This document shows positions 1-5,873 of a stretch of 8,803 nucleotides of DNA, piece by piece (positions within the stretch are counted from its first letter, which is position 1; every line of letters starts with the position of its first letter). Source of the DNA: Chlamydiota bacterium (lineage in GTDB: Bacteria; Chlamydiota; Chlamydiia; Chlamydiales; JAJFMI01); assembly GCA_021772235.1 (NCBI GenBank), contig JAJFMI010000023.1, positions 1 to 8,803 of the forward strand. Reading direction: 5' to 3'. The position numbers were made by a program, and so were the translations under genes. The notes below the pieces were generated by a model. The model saw only the letters and a list, made by a program, of their open reading frames with translations, was not told where the DNA came from and did not search any database.

Positions 1-2
1 GT

Positions 3-80
3 CTCGCGGATCTCAAAGAGATCTCATTTGAAGAAGCGGCTCAAGCTATGTCCGAGAACGCTTCTAAGTTTTTTTTCTGA
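3..80 (+). CDS. tatD: TatD-family metal-dependent hydrolase, C-terminal fragment
   Basis: Only the last 25 codons and a TGA stop (78-80) lie in the window; the gene runs off the left edge. The visible peptide contains ISFEEAAQAMSENASKFF. It matches the conserved end of TatD/YcfH-type DNases, where a SFEE segment leads into a T/SENA-x-x-F helix that closes the TIM-barrel amidohydrolase fold. Family members are cytoplasmic metal-dependent hydrolases with reported 3'-5' exonuclease activity; none of the metal-binding residues can be seen here. A tatD/ycfH gene directly before sdhC is also the order I recall in Chlamydia trachomatis (CT594-CT593), which supports the call. The stop lies 3 bases from the convergent stop of the minus-strand gene, with no obvious hairpin terminator between them. 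Confidence 0.62.
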   Translation, partial: LADLKEISFEEAAQAMSENASKFFF

Positions 81-83
81 TTC

Positions 84-605
84 TTATAGACCTAAAAATT
101 CTAAATCTTCTTGTGATACGATATTTCCTTCGTCATCGCTAAATTCTAACTTAAATTGCGTTTCATCGGAATCATATGAAAAAGAAATAGACGGTAATTC
201 TGGTGTGCGCTCTGCCCCCATTCGTTCTAGCATTCTTTCTATTCGTCTTTGCTTATTTTTATTTACATAATTTAATATAGTATTTCCGGTAGCATCAGCT
301 TCATTAAGTATCTCAGCTGGAATTTTATCTCTGCCAAAGCCTAGTGCTCTTGGTCCCTTTTCTCCCGCTTGGATTTGTTTTTTTGCGTACAGTACTTTAT
401 CTCTTAGTTCTCTAGTTTTTGTGTCGCTTAGCGGCGTTTTAGATGTGCTTTTTGCTTCAGTTCCTGTTGAAATCACAATGGGAGATGATGCTCTATGTGG
501 AGGTTTTTTAGCTGCATTTTTGAAAATATTGGTGTAATTTTCTTTTTTTTGTGTTTCAGGCTTTCTGTAAGTTTTTCTAGAAGCCATTGCCATTGATGTA
601 ATCAT
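84..605 (-). CDS. Unrecognised 173-residue protein, basic N-terminus and acidic C-terminus
   Basis: I do not recognise this protein. It has no signal peptide or membrane segment and no cysteine. Residues 1 to about 60 are basic and rich in Ser, Thr, Lys and Pro, so probably disordered. Residues about 65-135 look helical and contain a basic run (NKNKQRRIERMLERMG). The last 35 residues are acidic (SDETQFKLEFSDDEGN) and end in LEFLGL. The start is uncertain: ATG codons at 605, 593 and 587 are all in frame and none has a Shine-Dalgarno sequence. The gene is more AT-rich than the sdh genes and points against both neighbours, breaking the tatD-sdhC adjacency I recall in Chlamydia. A disordered Ser/Thr-rich N-terminus without a Sec signal would suit a type III secreted protein, but many other proteins look like this. 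The reading frame is long for such AT-rich DNA, so I believe it is real. Confidence 0.72.
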   Translation of the reverse strand: MITSMAMASRKTYRKPETQKKENYTNIFKNAAKKPPHRASSPIVISTGTEAKSTSKTPLSDTKTRELRDKVLYAKKQIQAGEKGPRALGFGRDKIPAEILNEADATGNTILNYVNKNKQRRIERMLERMGAERTPELPSISFSYDSDETQFKLEFSDDEGNIVSQEDLEFLGL

Positions 606-629
606 TTTGTTTATTTTGTTTTAGTTGGT

Positions 630-679
630 TTATTAATAAGTTAATATTAACATTTCTGTAATTAATTAACTAATAGTTA
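630..679. repeat. AT-rich inverted repeats upstream of the minus-strand gene
   Basis: The intergenic region between the divergent genes (606-751) contains a perfect 12-base palindrome, GTTAATATTAAC (640-651). A preceding TTATTAATAA (630-639) resembles the arm of the inverted repeat upstream of the 5150 operon. A second inverted repeat, TAACTA-A-TAGTTA, lies at 667-679. These are candidate operator sites for the minus-strand gene (start at 605) or for sdhC. AT richness raises the odds of chance palindromes, so regulatory function is only an inference. I saw no convincing -35/-10 pair for sdhC here. Confidence 0.35.
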
Positions 680-751
680 TTATTTTGTTGATTATTAGTG
701 GTTTGCGAAAAAGTTCTAGATTTTTTTCCAAAAATTGTTATTATCTGAGGA

Positions 752-1687
752 ATGAATGCGAAAAATGAGAAGATGGATCGGCAGTTTTTCTGGAGGCGGA
801 TTCATTCGCTTTTAGGTCTCTGGCTGGTCATTTTTTTGATCGAACATATGGTAACCAACTCACAATCAGCACTTTTGATTGGAGATAATGGGGCGGGATT
901 TGTTCGTGCGGTCAATTTTTTGAAAAATCTGCCCTATTTGCCGGCAATTGAGATTGGGTTGCTTGCGATTCCGATTGTGATGCACGCTTTTTGGGGCGTG
1001 CGCTATCTTTTTACCTCAAAGATGAATCATCGTGCAGGTAGCGGCGAAAAGCCTGCGATGCCGGAATTTGGGCGCAATCGCGCTTTTGCTTGGCAGCGGA
1101 TCACTTCGTGGATTTTACTTTTCGGCTTGGCGGCGCATGTCGGTTATATGCGTTTTTATCGCTATCCTGTTGTTTTTGATGAGGGCGTAAATAAGAGTTA
1201 TTTTGTGCGTGTTTCTGATGATCCAGGCCTGCCAACTGTGGCGGATCGTTTGGGTGTGAAGCTTTTTAATGCGCAGCAGATTGCGACGATTCAGGGGCAG
1301 TTAGATGAGGACGATTTTTCTGATCTGACGGGTGTGGAATTGCAGCAGGAAGAGATGAAGCAGGAGTGGGTCAAAGATCTTTCGAGTAAAAAATTGGGGT
1401 CCGGCCAGGTAATGGCGATGGCGCCCGATTTTGGGACGGCGACGCTTTTGACGGTACGCGATGCATTTAGCTCTCCGATCGAAAGCGCGCTCTATACGAT
1501 TTTTGTGTTGGCGGCGGTTTTTCACGCCTTTAATGGGCTTTGGACGTTTATGATTACGTGGGGCATTGTGCTCAAGATGCGTTCGCAAAAACGCGCGGTT
1601 AATGTCTGCTATGGAATTATGGCGCTGATTGCCTTTTTGGGGCTCGCTTCAGTTTGGGGTACGTATTGGATCAACTTAAAAAATTAG
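752..1687 (+). CDS. sdhC: Succinate dehydrogenase cytochrome b subunit (B-type, di-heme)
   Basis: Membrane anchor of succinate dehydrogenase (complex II). It passes electrons between the SdhB iron-sulfur clusters and quinone in the inner membrane. Five hydrophobic helices are visible at about residues 18-36, 63-88, 117-136, 246-275 and 285-308, as expected for the single-subunit B-type cytochrome b558 family of Bacillus SdhC and Wolinella FrdC. Histidines in or beside helices (H18 in the HSLLG motif, H32, H78, H129, H258) are the candidate heme ligands. At 311 residues it is longer than those relatives (about 200 and 256). The extra length is mainly an acidic, soluble stretch of about 105 residues between helices 3 and 4. 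The start is debatable: GAGG (747-750) sits only one base before the ATG at 752, and the in-frame ATG at 773 (MDRQFFWRR) fits the usual N-terminus better. The stop is followed 9 bases later by sdhA. Confidence 0.93.
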   Translation: MNAKNEKMDRQFFWRRIHSLLGLWLVIFLIEHMVTNSQSALLIGDNGAGFVRAVNFLKNLPYLPAIEIGLLAIPIVMHAFWGVRYLFTSKMNHRAGSGEKPAMPEFGRNRAFAWQRITSWILLFGLAAHVGYMRFYRYPVVFDEGVNKSYFVRVSDDPGLPTVADRLGVKLFNAQQIATIQGQLDEDDFSDLTGVELQQEEMKQEWVKDLSSKKLGSGQVMAMAPDFGTATLLTVRDAFSSPIESALYTIFVLAAVFHAFNGLWTFMITWGIVLKMRSQKRAVNVCYGIMALIAFLGLASVWGTYWINLKN

Positions 1688-1699
1688 AGGCTCTTTTTG
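1686..1699 (+). promoter_or_regulatory. Ribosome binding site fixing the TTG start of sdhA
   Basis: AGAGG at 1686-1690 lies six bases before a TTG codon at 1697, and no ATG or GTG occurs between the sdhC stop and the FAD-binding motif. The AG of this site is shared with the TAG stop of sdhC (1685-1687). A TTG start with a site embedded in the previous stop would tie SdhA synthesis to translation of sdhC. Confidence 0.7.
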
Positions 1700-3580
1700 G
1701 TTAAGACGCGAGAAGTCATTGTTGTAGGTGGAGGACTGGCCGGTTTGGCCTGTGCGATGCGCCTTGCGGAAAAAGGATGCCGCGTAAAACTCATTTCTGT
1801 CACGCAGGTAAAACGTTCGCACTCTGTTTGCGCGCAGGGCGGGATCAATGCGGCGATCAATTTGAAGGGCGAGGATGATTCACCCATTATTCACGCCTAC
1901 GACACGATTAAGGGGGGCGATTTTCTCGCTGATCAGCCGCCAATTTTAGAGATGTGTCTTTGCGCTCCAGAAATCATCATGATGTTAGATCGTTTCGGCT
2001 GTCCGTTTAATCGCACGCCTGAGGGAAATATCGACTTTCGCCGTTTTGGCGGTACGCTCTATAATCGCACAGCTTTTTGCGGCGCTTCGACGGGGCAGCA
2101 ACTTTTGTACGCTTTGGATGAGCAGGTGCGCCGGCATGAGGTGGCAGGCTTAATTGAGAAGTTTGAGTTTTACGAATTCATGAGTCTCATCAAGGATAGT
2201 GAAGGGCGCGCGCGCGGCATTGTGATGCAAAATCTCTACACGATGCAGCCGGAAATGTTAAAAGCGGATGCCGTTGTGATTGCAACTGGCGGTCCCGGGA
2301 TGGTGTTTAAGCGTTCGACAAACTCCACGTTTTGTACGGGTGCGGCAAATGGCAGGCTTTATATGCAAGGAATGCATTATGCCAATGGCGAGTTTATTCA
2401 AATTCATCCGACTTCGATTCCCGGGCATGATAAATTGCGCCTCATGTCAGAATCGATTCGCGGTGAGGGCGGGCGTGTTTGGGTCTATGGCGATGAGAGT
2501 AAATCGATTACAACGCCCGATGGGAAGACGATTCCGTGCGGCAAAAAGGGCGAGCCGTGGTTCTTTTTCGAGGAGCTCTACCCAGCGATTGGGAATCTTG
2601 TTCCTCGTGATATTGCAGCGCGCGAAATTTTGCGCGTTTGTGAGCTTGGTATGGGGATTGATGGGGAGAACCAAGTCTATCTCGACGTGACGCATCTGCC
2701 TGAAACGACGCTGCATAAGCTGGAGTCGGTTTTAGAAATTTATCACAAATTTACGGGCGAGGATCCGCGCGAAACGCCGATGCGCATCTTCCCCGGTATG
2801 CACTATTCGATGGGAGGCGGTTTTGTTGATTGGCCATCTGCCGATGATCCCGATCGCATGGAACGTTTTCGCCAGATGACGAATATCCCAGGCTGTTTCA
2901 ATATCGGCGAATCCGATCACCAGTTTCACGGAGCGAACCGCTTAGGTGCAAATTCCTTACTCTCCTGTATTTTTGCAGGGCTTGTTGCAGGTGTTGAGGT
3001 GCCGCGCTATGTGGAAACATTAGACAAAGGGTGTGATGAAATTGGGGAAAACCTCTTTAATGAGGCGATGGGGCTAGAAAAAGCAGCAAAAACCGAAATG
3101 GTTTCGCGCAATGGTTCCGAAAATGTCCACGCTCTTCACGATGAACTCGCTGATCTCATGATTAATAATGTCACTGTGAAGCGGAATAATAAGGATTTAG
3201 AGGCAACATACAATAAGATCTTAGAGCTGCGCGAGAGGGCGAAGAAGATCAAACTTGATGATAAGAGCGACAATCACAATCAGACCTATATTTTTGCGCG
3301 GCAGTTTGAGCCGATGCTTGAGCTGGCCCTCGTGATGACAAAGGGCGCTTTGGAGCGCAATGAGTTTCGCGGCGCGCACTACAAGCCTGAATTTCCAGAG
3401 CGTGATGATCAAAATTGGCTCAAGACGACAATCGCTAGCTACAAGCCGGAAGGACCTGAGATTTCCTACGGGAAGGTTGACATTCGCCACCTCGACCCGA
3501 TATTACGAGATTATTCGAAGACAAAGAAGGTCAAGCCGCAGCTGAAGAATGTGCCGAGCAACATCAAGCTGCCAATTTAA
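1697..3580 (+). CDS. sdhA: Succinate dehydrogenase flavoprotein subunit
   Basis: Catalytic subunit oxidising succinate to fumarate in the TCA cycle and handing electrons to SdhB. It is peripheral on the cytoplasmic face of the membrane. The FAD-binding GGGLAGLACA motif is at residues 11-20. H42 in SHSVCAQGG matches the histidine that carries covalent FAD. Active-site signatures include HPTS (237-240), RGEGGR (255-260), R304 in PRDIAARE, H369 in GMHYSMGG, and R415 in HGANRLGANSLL. The C-terminal FRGAHYKPEFPERDD region closes the helical domain. Length (627) is typical for the Bacillus/epsilonproteobacterial/chlamydial type. The start is TTG at 1697, supported by AGAGG (1686-1690) six bases upstream and by the Rossmann motif beginning within 10 residues. 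The sdhC stop overlaps that ribosome binding site, suggesting translational coupling. No key residue is missing. Confidence 0.97.
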   Translation: MVKTREVIVVGGGLAGLACAMRLAEKGCRVKLISVTQVKRSHSVCAQGGINAAINLKGEDDSPIIHAYDTIKGGDFLADQPPILEMCLCAPEIIMMLDRFGCPFNRTPEGNIDFRRFGGTLYNRTAFCGASTGQQLLYALDEQVRRHEVAGLIEKFEFYEFMSLIKDSEGRARGIVMQNLYTMQPEMLKADAVVIATGGPGMVFKRSTNSTFCTGAANGRLYMQGMHYANGEFIQIHPTSIPGHDKLRLMSESIRGEGGRVWVYGDESKSITTPDGKTIPCGKKGEPWFFFEELYPAIGNLVPRDIAAREILRVCELGMGIDGENQVYLDVTHLPETTLHKLESVLEIYHKFTGEDPRETPMRIFPGMHYSMGGGFVDWPSADDPDRMERFRQMTNIPGCFNIGESDHQFHGANRLGANSLLSCIFAGLVAGVEVPRYVETLDKGCDEIGENLFNEAMGLEKAAKTEMVSRNGSENVHALHDELADLMINNVTVKRNNKDLEATYNKILELRERAKKIKLDDKSDNHNQTYIFARQFEPMLELALVMTKGALERNEFRGAHYKPEFPERDDQNWLKTTIASYKPEGPEISYGKVDIRHLDPILRDYSKTKKVKPQLKNVPSNIKLPI

Positions 3581-3581
3581 T

Positions 3582-4352
3582 ATGGACAATTCCTTTATTT
3601 TTAAAATTTTCCGCGGTACCCCAGGCAACCAGTATTGGGAAGAGTTTGAGCTAGAACGTAAGCCATTTCTCAATGTAATCTCAGTCTTGATGGATATTCA
3701 AAAGGATCCCATTAATCGAAAAGGGGAGCGTGTTGAGCCCGTTGTTTGGGAGCAGGGCTGTTTAGAAGAGGTTTGTGGCTCCTGTTCTATTCTTGTAAAT
3801 GGACGTCCGCGACAAGCGTGCACAGCTATTATTGAGCCGATCATTAAGGCGACCGGATCGAATGTGATCACGCTTGCTCCCTTCACAAAATTCCCCCTCA
3901 TTCGCGATCTTGTTGTTGACCGCACGCAGATGTTTGAAAATCTCAAAAAAACAAAGGCGTGGATTGAGAGTGATGGAAGCCATATTAAGGGGTTTGGCCC
4001 CAAAGTCTCTCAGGATGTGCAGGAGACAATGTATGTTCTTTCTACCTGCATGACTTGCGGCTGCTGCTCAGAATCTTGCCCGCAAACCAACGACCAGTCG
4101 AAATTTATCGGCCCGGCGCCGATTTCCCAGGTGCGCCTTTTCAACCTAAACCCTAACGGCCAGGGCACAAAGCGCGAAAGATTGAAAAGCCTTATGGGTG
4201 AGGGTGGTATTAGCGAATGCGGGAATGCGCAGAATTGCGTCCAGGTTTGCCCGAAGAAGATCCCTTTAACCGAATCAATCGCCGTTGAGGGTAGAGAGGT
4301 CTCCTCCCAGATGATGAAGGATATTTTCAACATCGAAGACCGAGAATCGTAG
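3582..4352 (+). CDS. sdhB: Succinate dehydrogenase iron-sulfur subunit
   Basis: Electron-transfer subunit linking the SdhA flavin to the SdhC hemes. The N-terminal ferredoxin-like domain has the [2Fe-2S] cysteines C60, C65, C68 and C80 (WEQGCLEEVCGSCS and later QAC). The C-terminal domain has the bacterial ferredoxin pattern C156-x2-C159-x2-C162-x3-C166-P and C213-x5-C219-x3-C223-P, giving the ligands for the [4Fe-4S] and [3Fe-4S] centres. The 256-residue length is normal for the family. I chose the ATG at 3582, one base after the sdhA stop, because MDNSFIFKIFRG aligns with family N-termini. An in-frame ATG at 3549 would add 11 residues overlapping sdhA and has no better ribosome site. Translation is probably coupled to sdhA, since the Shine-Dalgarno sequence is weak. 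It is the last gene of the sdhCAB operon. Confidence 0.96.
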   Translation: MDNSFIFKIFRGTPGNQYWEEFELERKPFLNVISVLMDIQKDPINRKGERVEPVVWEQGCLEEVCGSCSILVNGRPRQACTAIIEPIIKATGSNVITLAPFTKFPLIRDLVVDRTQMFENLKKTKAWIESDGSHIKGFGPKVSQDVQETMYVLSTCMTCGCCSESCPQTNDQSKFIGPAPISQVRLFNLNPNGQGTKRERLKSLMGEGGISECGNAQNCVQVCPKKIPLTESIAVEGREVSSQMMKDIFNIEDRES

Positions 4353-4389
4353 ATTCTTGAGGCTTCATCTCTGCTATCGCCAAATCACA

Positions 4390-4437
4390 AAAACAGCCGC
4401 CAAGCCGTATCGTCTATACTGTCATGGCGGCTGTTTT
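4390..4437 (+). terminator. Strong hairpin terminator of sdhCAB
   Basis: AAAACAGCCGCCA (4390-4402) and TGGCGGCTGTTTT (4425-4437) form a perfect 13-bp stem around a 22-base loop. Part of the loop can also pair (GTAT 4407-4410 with ATAC 4416-4419). The GC-rich core with A-rich left and T-rich right arms is the form of a Rho-independent terminator, and it could act in both directions. It begins 38 bases after the sdhB stop. Confidence 0.85.
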
Positions 4438-4644
4438 GCAATTTTGCTTTGCGATAACGAGCCAAAAACCGAATCCTGAAAACTGCTTTCCAATTTACTT
4501 TTTGACTAAATCCATTATTCGAATTTCGACAACTTTTACAAGTTGCCTTCATTCTCCATAATGAATTTCTTCTAAAAAGAAAATTGTTCTTCAGTTTCCA
4601 TTATTCACTTTTTGCCTCTTGAACCCTTTAGCGCTTCGCGTAGG

Positions 4645-4678
4645 TGCCAATTTTTAAGTGTTTACTTAAAAATTGGCA
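4645..4678. repeat. 15-bp perfect inverted repeat
   Basis: TGCCAATTTTTAAGT (4645-4659) is the exact reverse complement of ACTTAAAAATTGGCA (4664-4678), with a 4-base loop. Flanking AGGT (4642-4645) and ACCT (4682-4685) could extend the pairing imperfectly. It is not followed by a T-run, so it is a poor terminator. It ends 27 bases before the -35 region of the structured RNA gene, so it could be an operator, a cruciform or a small-repeat element. Confidence 0.6.
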
Positions 4679-4705
4679 AGTACCTCAATCGGAAATACAG
4701 GGGTT

Positions 4706-4733
4706 TTGCGTAAATATTCGATTAAGATATAAT
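4706..4733 (+). promoter_or_regulatory. Promoter of the structured RNA gene
   Basis: A perfect TATAAT (-10) lies at 4728-4733, preceded at 16 bases by TTGCGT (4706-4711), which shares the TTG core of the -35 consensus. The predicted start at about 4740 coincides with the first base of the closing stem of the RNA. That agreement is the best support for both calls. It would be read by the housekeeping sigma factor. Confidence 0.7.
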
Positions 4734-4739
4734 GGCGAT

Positions 4740-4945
4740 TACTGCGGGGATAACTCAGCCTTTGTGTTCCTCCTCAACTACAATCAAGCATAAGGGACCC
4801 CGAGATTAAGCCGTAGCTGGTTCGTAGGAATTGGCCTCGTTTGGGACTTAGCTCCCTTAGTAAGGGGACCCACCTGTAATGCACTATTTTTTTGATAGGG
4901 TATTTAAAATCAGGTTGATGAGAAAAGGGTTGTTCCCCCGCAGTA
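4740..4945 (+). ncRNA. Structured non-coding RNA, candidate 6S RNA
   Basis: About 206 nt with no plausible reading frame. The ends pair perfectly over 10 bp: TACTGCGGGG (4740-4749) with CCCCGCAGTA (4936-4945). Further inside, CCTTT (4759-4763) can pair with AAAGG (4924-4928), TCAAC (4774-4778) with GTTGA (4914-4918), GCAT (4788-4791) with ATGC (4879-4882), and GGGACCCC (4794-4801) with GGGGACCC (4864-4871) across one A-A mismatch. A small alternative hairpin, CCCTT-AGT-AAGGG (4854-4866), lies on the 3' side. A long rod interrupted by bulges, with a small 3'-side hairpin and a length near 200 nt, is typical of 6S RNA, which binds the housekeeping RNA polymerase holoenzyme and mimics an open promoter. 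TATTTT follows the closing stem. I see none of the conserved blocks of RNase P RNA, tmRNA or SRP RNA. The RNA gene itself is well supported; the 6S identity rests on shape only. Confidence 0.65.
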
Positions 4946-5001
4946 TTTTCTAAATGTCTCATTTTCAGCAATTTAAATTATTTTCATCTGTAAATCACTT
5001 A

Positions 5002-5018
5002 TTATTAACAGTTAATAA
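5002..5018. promoter_or_regulatory. Inverted repeat upstream of the five-gene operon, candidate operator
   Basis: TTATTAAC and GTTAATAA form a perfect 8-bp inverted repeat around a single A. It lies about 65-81 bases before the predicted transcription start near 5083, a position suited to an activator. A similar TTATTAA / GTTAATA arrangement occurs at 630-647 upstream of the minus-strand gene. The region is very AT-rich, so chance is a real alternative. Confidence 0.4.
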
Positions 5019-5067
5019 ATTATTATTATAAATTTTGTATAAATACTTTATTAATTAATTGTTTCTA

Positions 5068-5076
5068 TGCTACAAT
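5068..5076 (+). promoter_or_regulatory. Extended -10 promoter of the five-gene operon
   Basis: TGC-TACAAT gives a TGn extended -10 element (5068-5070) followed by a 5/6 match to TATAAT (5071-5076). The -35 region is weak (TTTATT at 5047-5052, 18-base spacer). Transcription would begin near 5083 and leave a leader of about 67 nt before the first ATG at 5150. The weak -35 and the upstream inverted repeat suggest activator control. Confidence 0.5.
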
Positions 5077-5149
5077 CAATTTAGAGGGAATGGGCAATTG
5101 TTCATAACTCTCACGAATAACAATAATAAAAGTAATAGAGAATAATAAG

Positions 5150-5842
5150 ATGACCACAGCACAAACTACTGACAGTCAGGCGGTTCAATCAACTACCTCC
5201 TCATCGGAGTCCCTTTACGGACAGCTAATGTCTACGGGAAACTCGATGATGATCGTTGCTGCGGCCTTAGTGTCGATGATGGCTATGGGAAATAATATGT
5301 CCCAATATCTGCAGAATATGACCCAAGAGGGGATGCAACTCACTACACAAGGTGAGGAGTTCTCAAGCTGCTCGAACTTTAGCGAACTATTCCATACAGC
5401 TTTGGATTTTCGTGGGGAAGGACAAGGGGACTTAATGGATAGCGTGATCTTAGGAACTCTTGATCCAGACGGTGAAATTCCTCAAGATTTTAAGTCTTTA
5501 GTTGGAGCGGGAGTGAGCTACGGAAAAGAAGAGGTGGGCATTTACGAGGCCTACACAGAAGATCCGACGCAGTCAGGTGCAGAAGAGGTTTTTAAGAGTT
5601 CATTTGAGCAACAAATGAATGAAACAAAAGGATACTTTACAGGATTCTTTCAGGATTATAGCAGTTCTTCTGAGGGTCAAGCAGCTTATGAGTCGGCTTA
5701 TGCTTTAACGCAAGTTGAAGAGAAGACAGGGCAGCAGATTTTACAGATAGTGCAAAATTTCTTGGGAAATTTTCAGACTATGGGAAGTGCATTTTTAAGT
5801 GTTTCTCAAGTCATGGATTTTAACCAAGGTATGAATAATTAA
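5150..5842 (+). CDS. Putative type III secreted EspA/SseB-like filament protein
   Basis: I do not recognise this 230-residue protein by identity. Residues 1-25 are rich in Thr, Ser and Gln and contain no Sec signal, as in type III secreted proteins. One hydrophobic segment (about 31-48, MMIVAAALVSMMAMG) runs into a predicted helix (49-68). A variable acidic middle contains EIPQDFKSLVGAGV (109-122). This is reminiscent of the EVPEDV and LPDEV segments I recall in SseB and EspA at the equivalent place, between the hydrophobic helix and the C-terminal helix. Residues about 180-228 look helical and Gln-rich and end in GMNN. There is a single cysteine (C74). It is the first gene of a five-gene operon, with a promoter at 5068-5076 and GAG (5138-5140) as a ribosome site. 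The next gene starts 31 bases after the stop. The coding call is sure; the EspA/SseB-like role is inferred from architecture and context. Confidence 0.85.
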   Translation: MTTAQTTDSQAVQSTTSSSESLYGQLMSTGNSMMIVAAALVSMMAMGNNMSQYLQNMTQEGMQLTTQGEEFSSCSNFSELFHTALDFRGEGQGDLMDSVILGTLDPDGEIPQDFKSLVGAGVSYGKEEVGIYEAYTEDPTQSGAEEVFKSSFEQQMNETKGYFTGFFQDYSSSSEGQAAYESAYALTQVEEKTGQQILQIVQNFLGNFQTMGSAFLSVSQVMDFNQGMNN

Positions 5843-5873
5843 TAAGTAATAAAAAAGAGTAATAAAAAATAAT

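Larger units (their letters stand above)
4353..4739. other. Non-coding intergenic region after sdhB
   Basis: I see no credible gene in these 387 bases. They hold the terminator hairpin (4390-4437), a small inverted repeat CAACTT-TTAC-AAGTTG (4530-4545), a 10-base direct repeat TCCATTATTC (4511-4520 and 4597-4606), the long AT-rich hairpin at 4645-4678 and the promoter of the structured RNA (4706-4733). The remainder is AT-rich and featureless. It may be a decayed gene remnant or a spacer; I cannot tell which. Confidence 0.6.

Noticed and set aside
28..270. An 80-codon plus-strand frame overlapping the minus-strand gene
   Set aside because: It lies antisense to a longer frame with better composition, and its start lies inside the tatD 3' end in another frame. 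The peptide has no recognisable features.
2280..2690. A 136-codon plus-strand frame inside sdhA
   Set aside because: It is a shadow frame within a well-conserved flavoprotein gene.
3549..3581. An 11-residue N-terminal extension of SdhB from an upstream ATG
   Set aside because: It overlaps sdhA, encodes an atypical Cys-containing leader and has no better ribosome site. The ATG at 3582 matches family N-termini.
4740..4945. RNase P RNA, tmRNA, SRP RNA, tRNA or a riboswitch leader
   Set aside because: None of the conserved sequence blocks of these RNAs is present. The following operon has its own promoter at 5068-5076, which argues against a leader.
4774..4971. A 65-codon minus-strand frame across the structured RNA
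   Set aside because: It covers the nested pairing segments of the RNA, has no ribosome site and ends inside the RNA gene. The pairing and promoter explain the region better.
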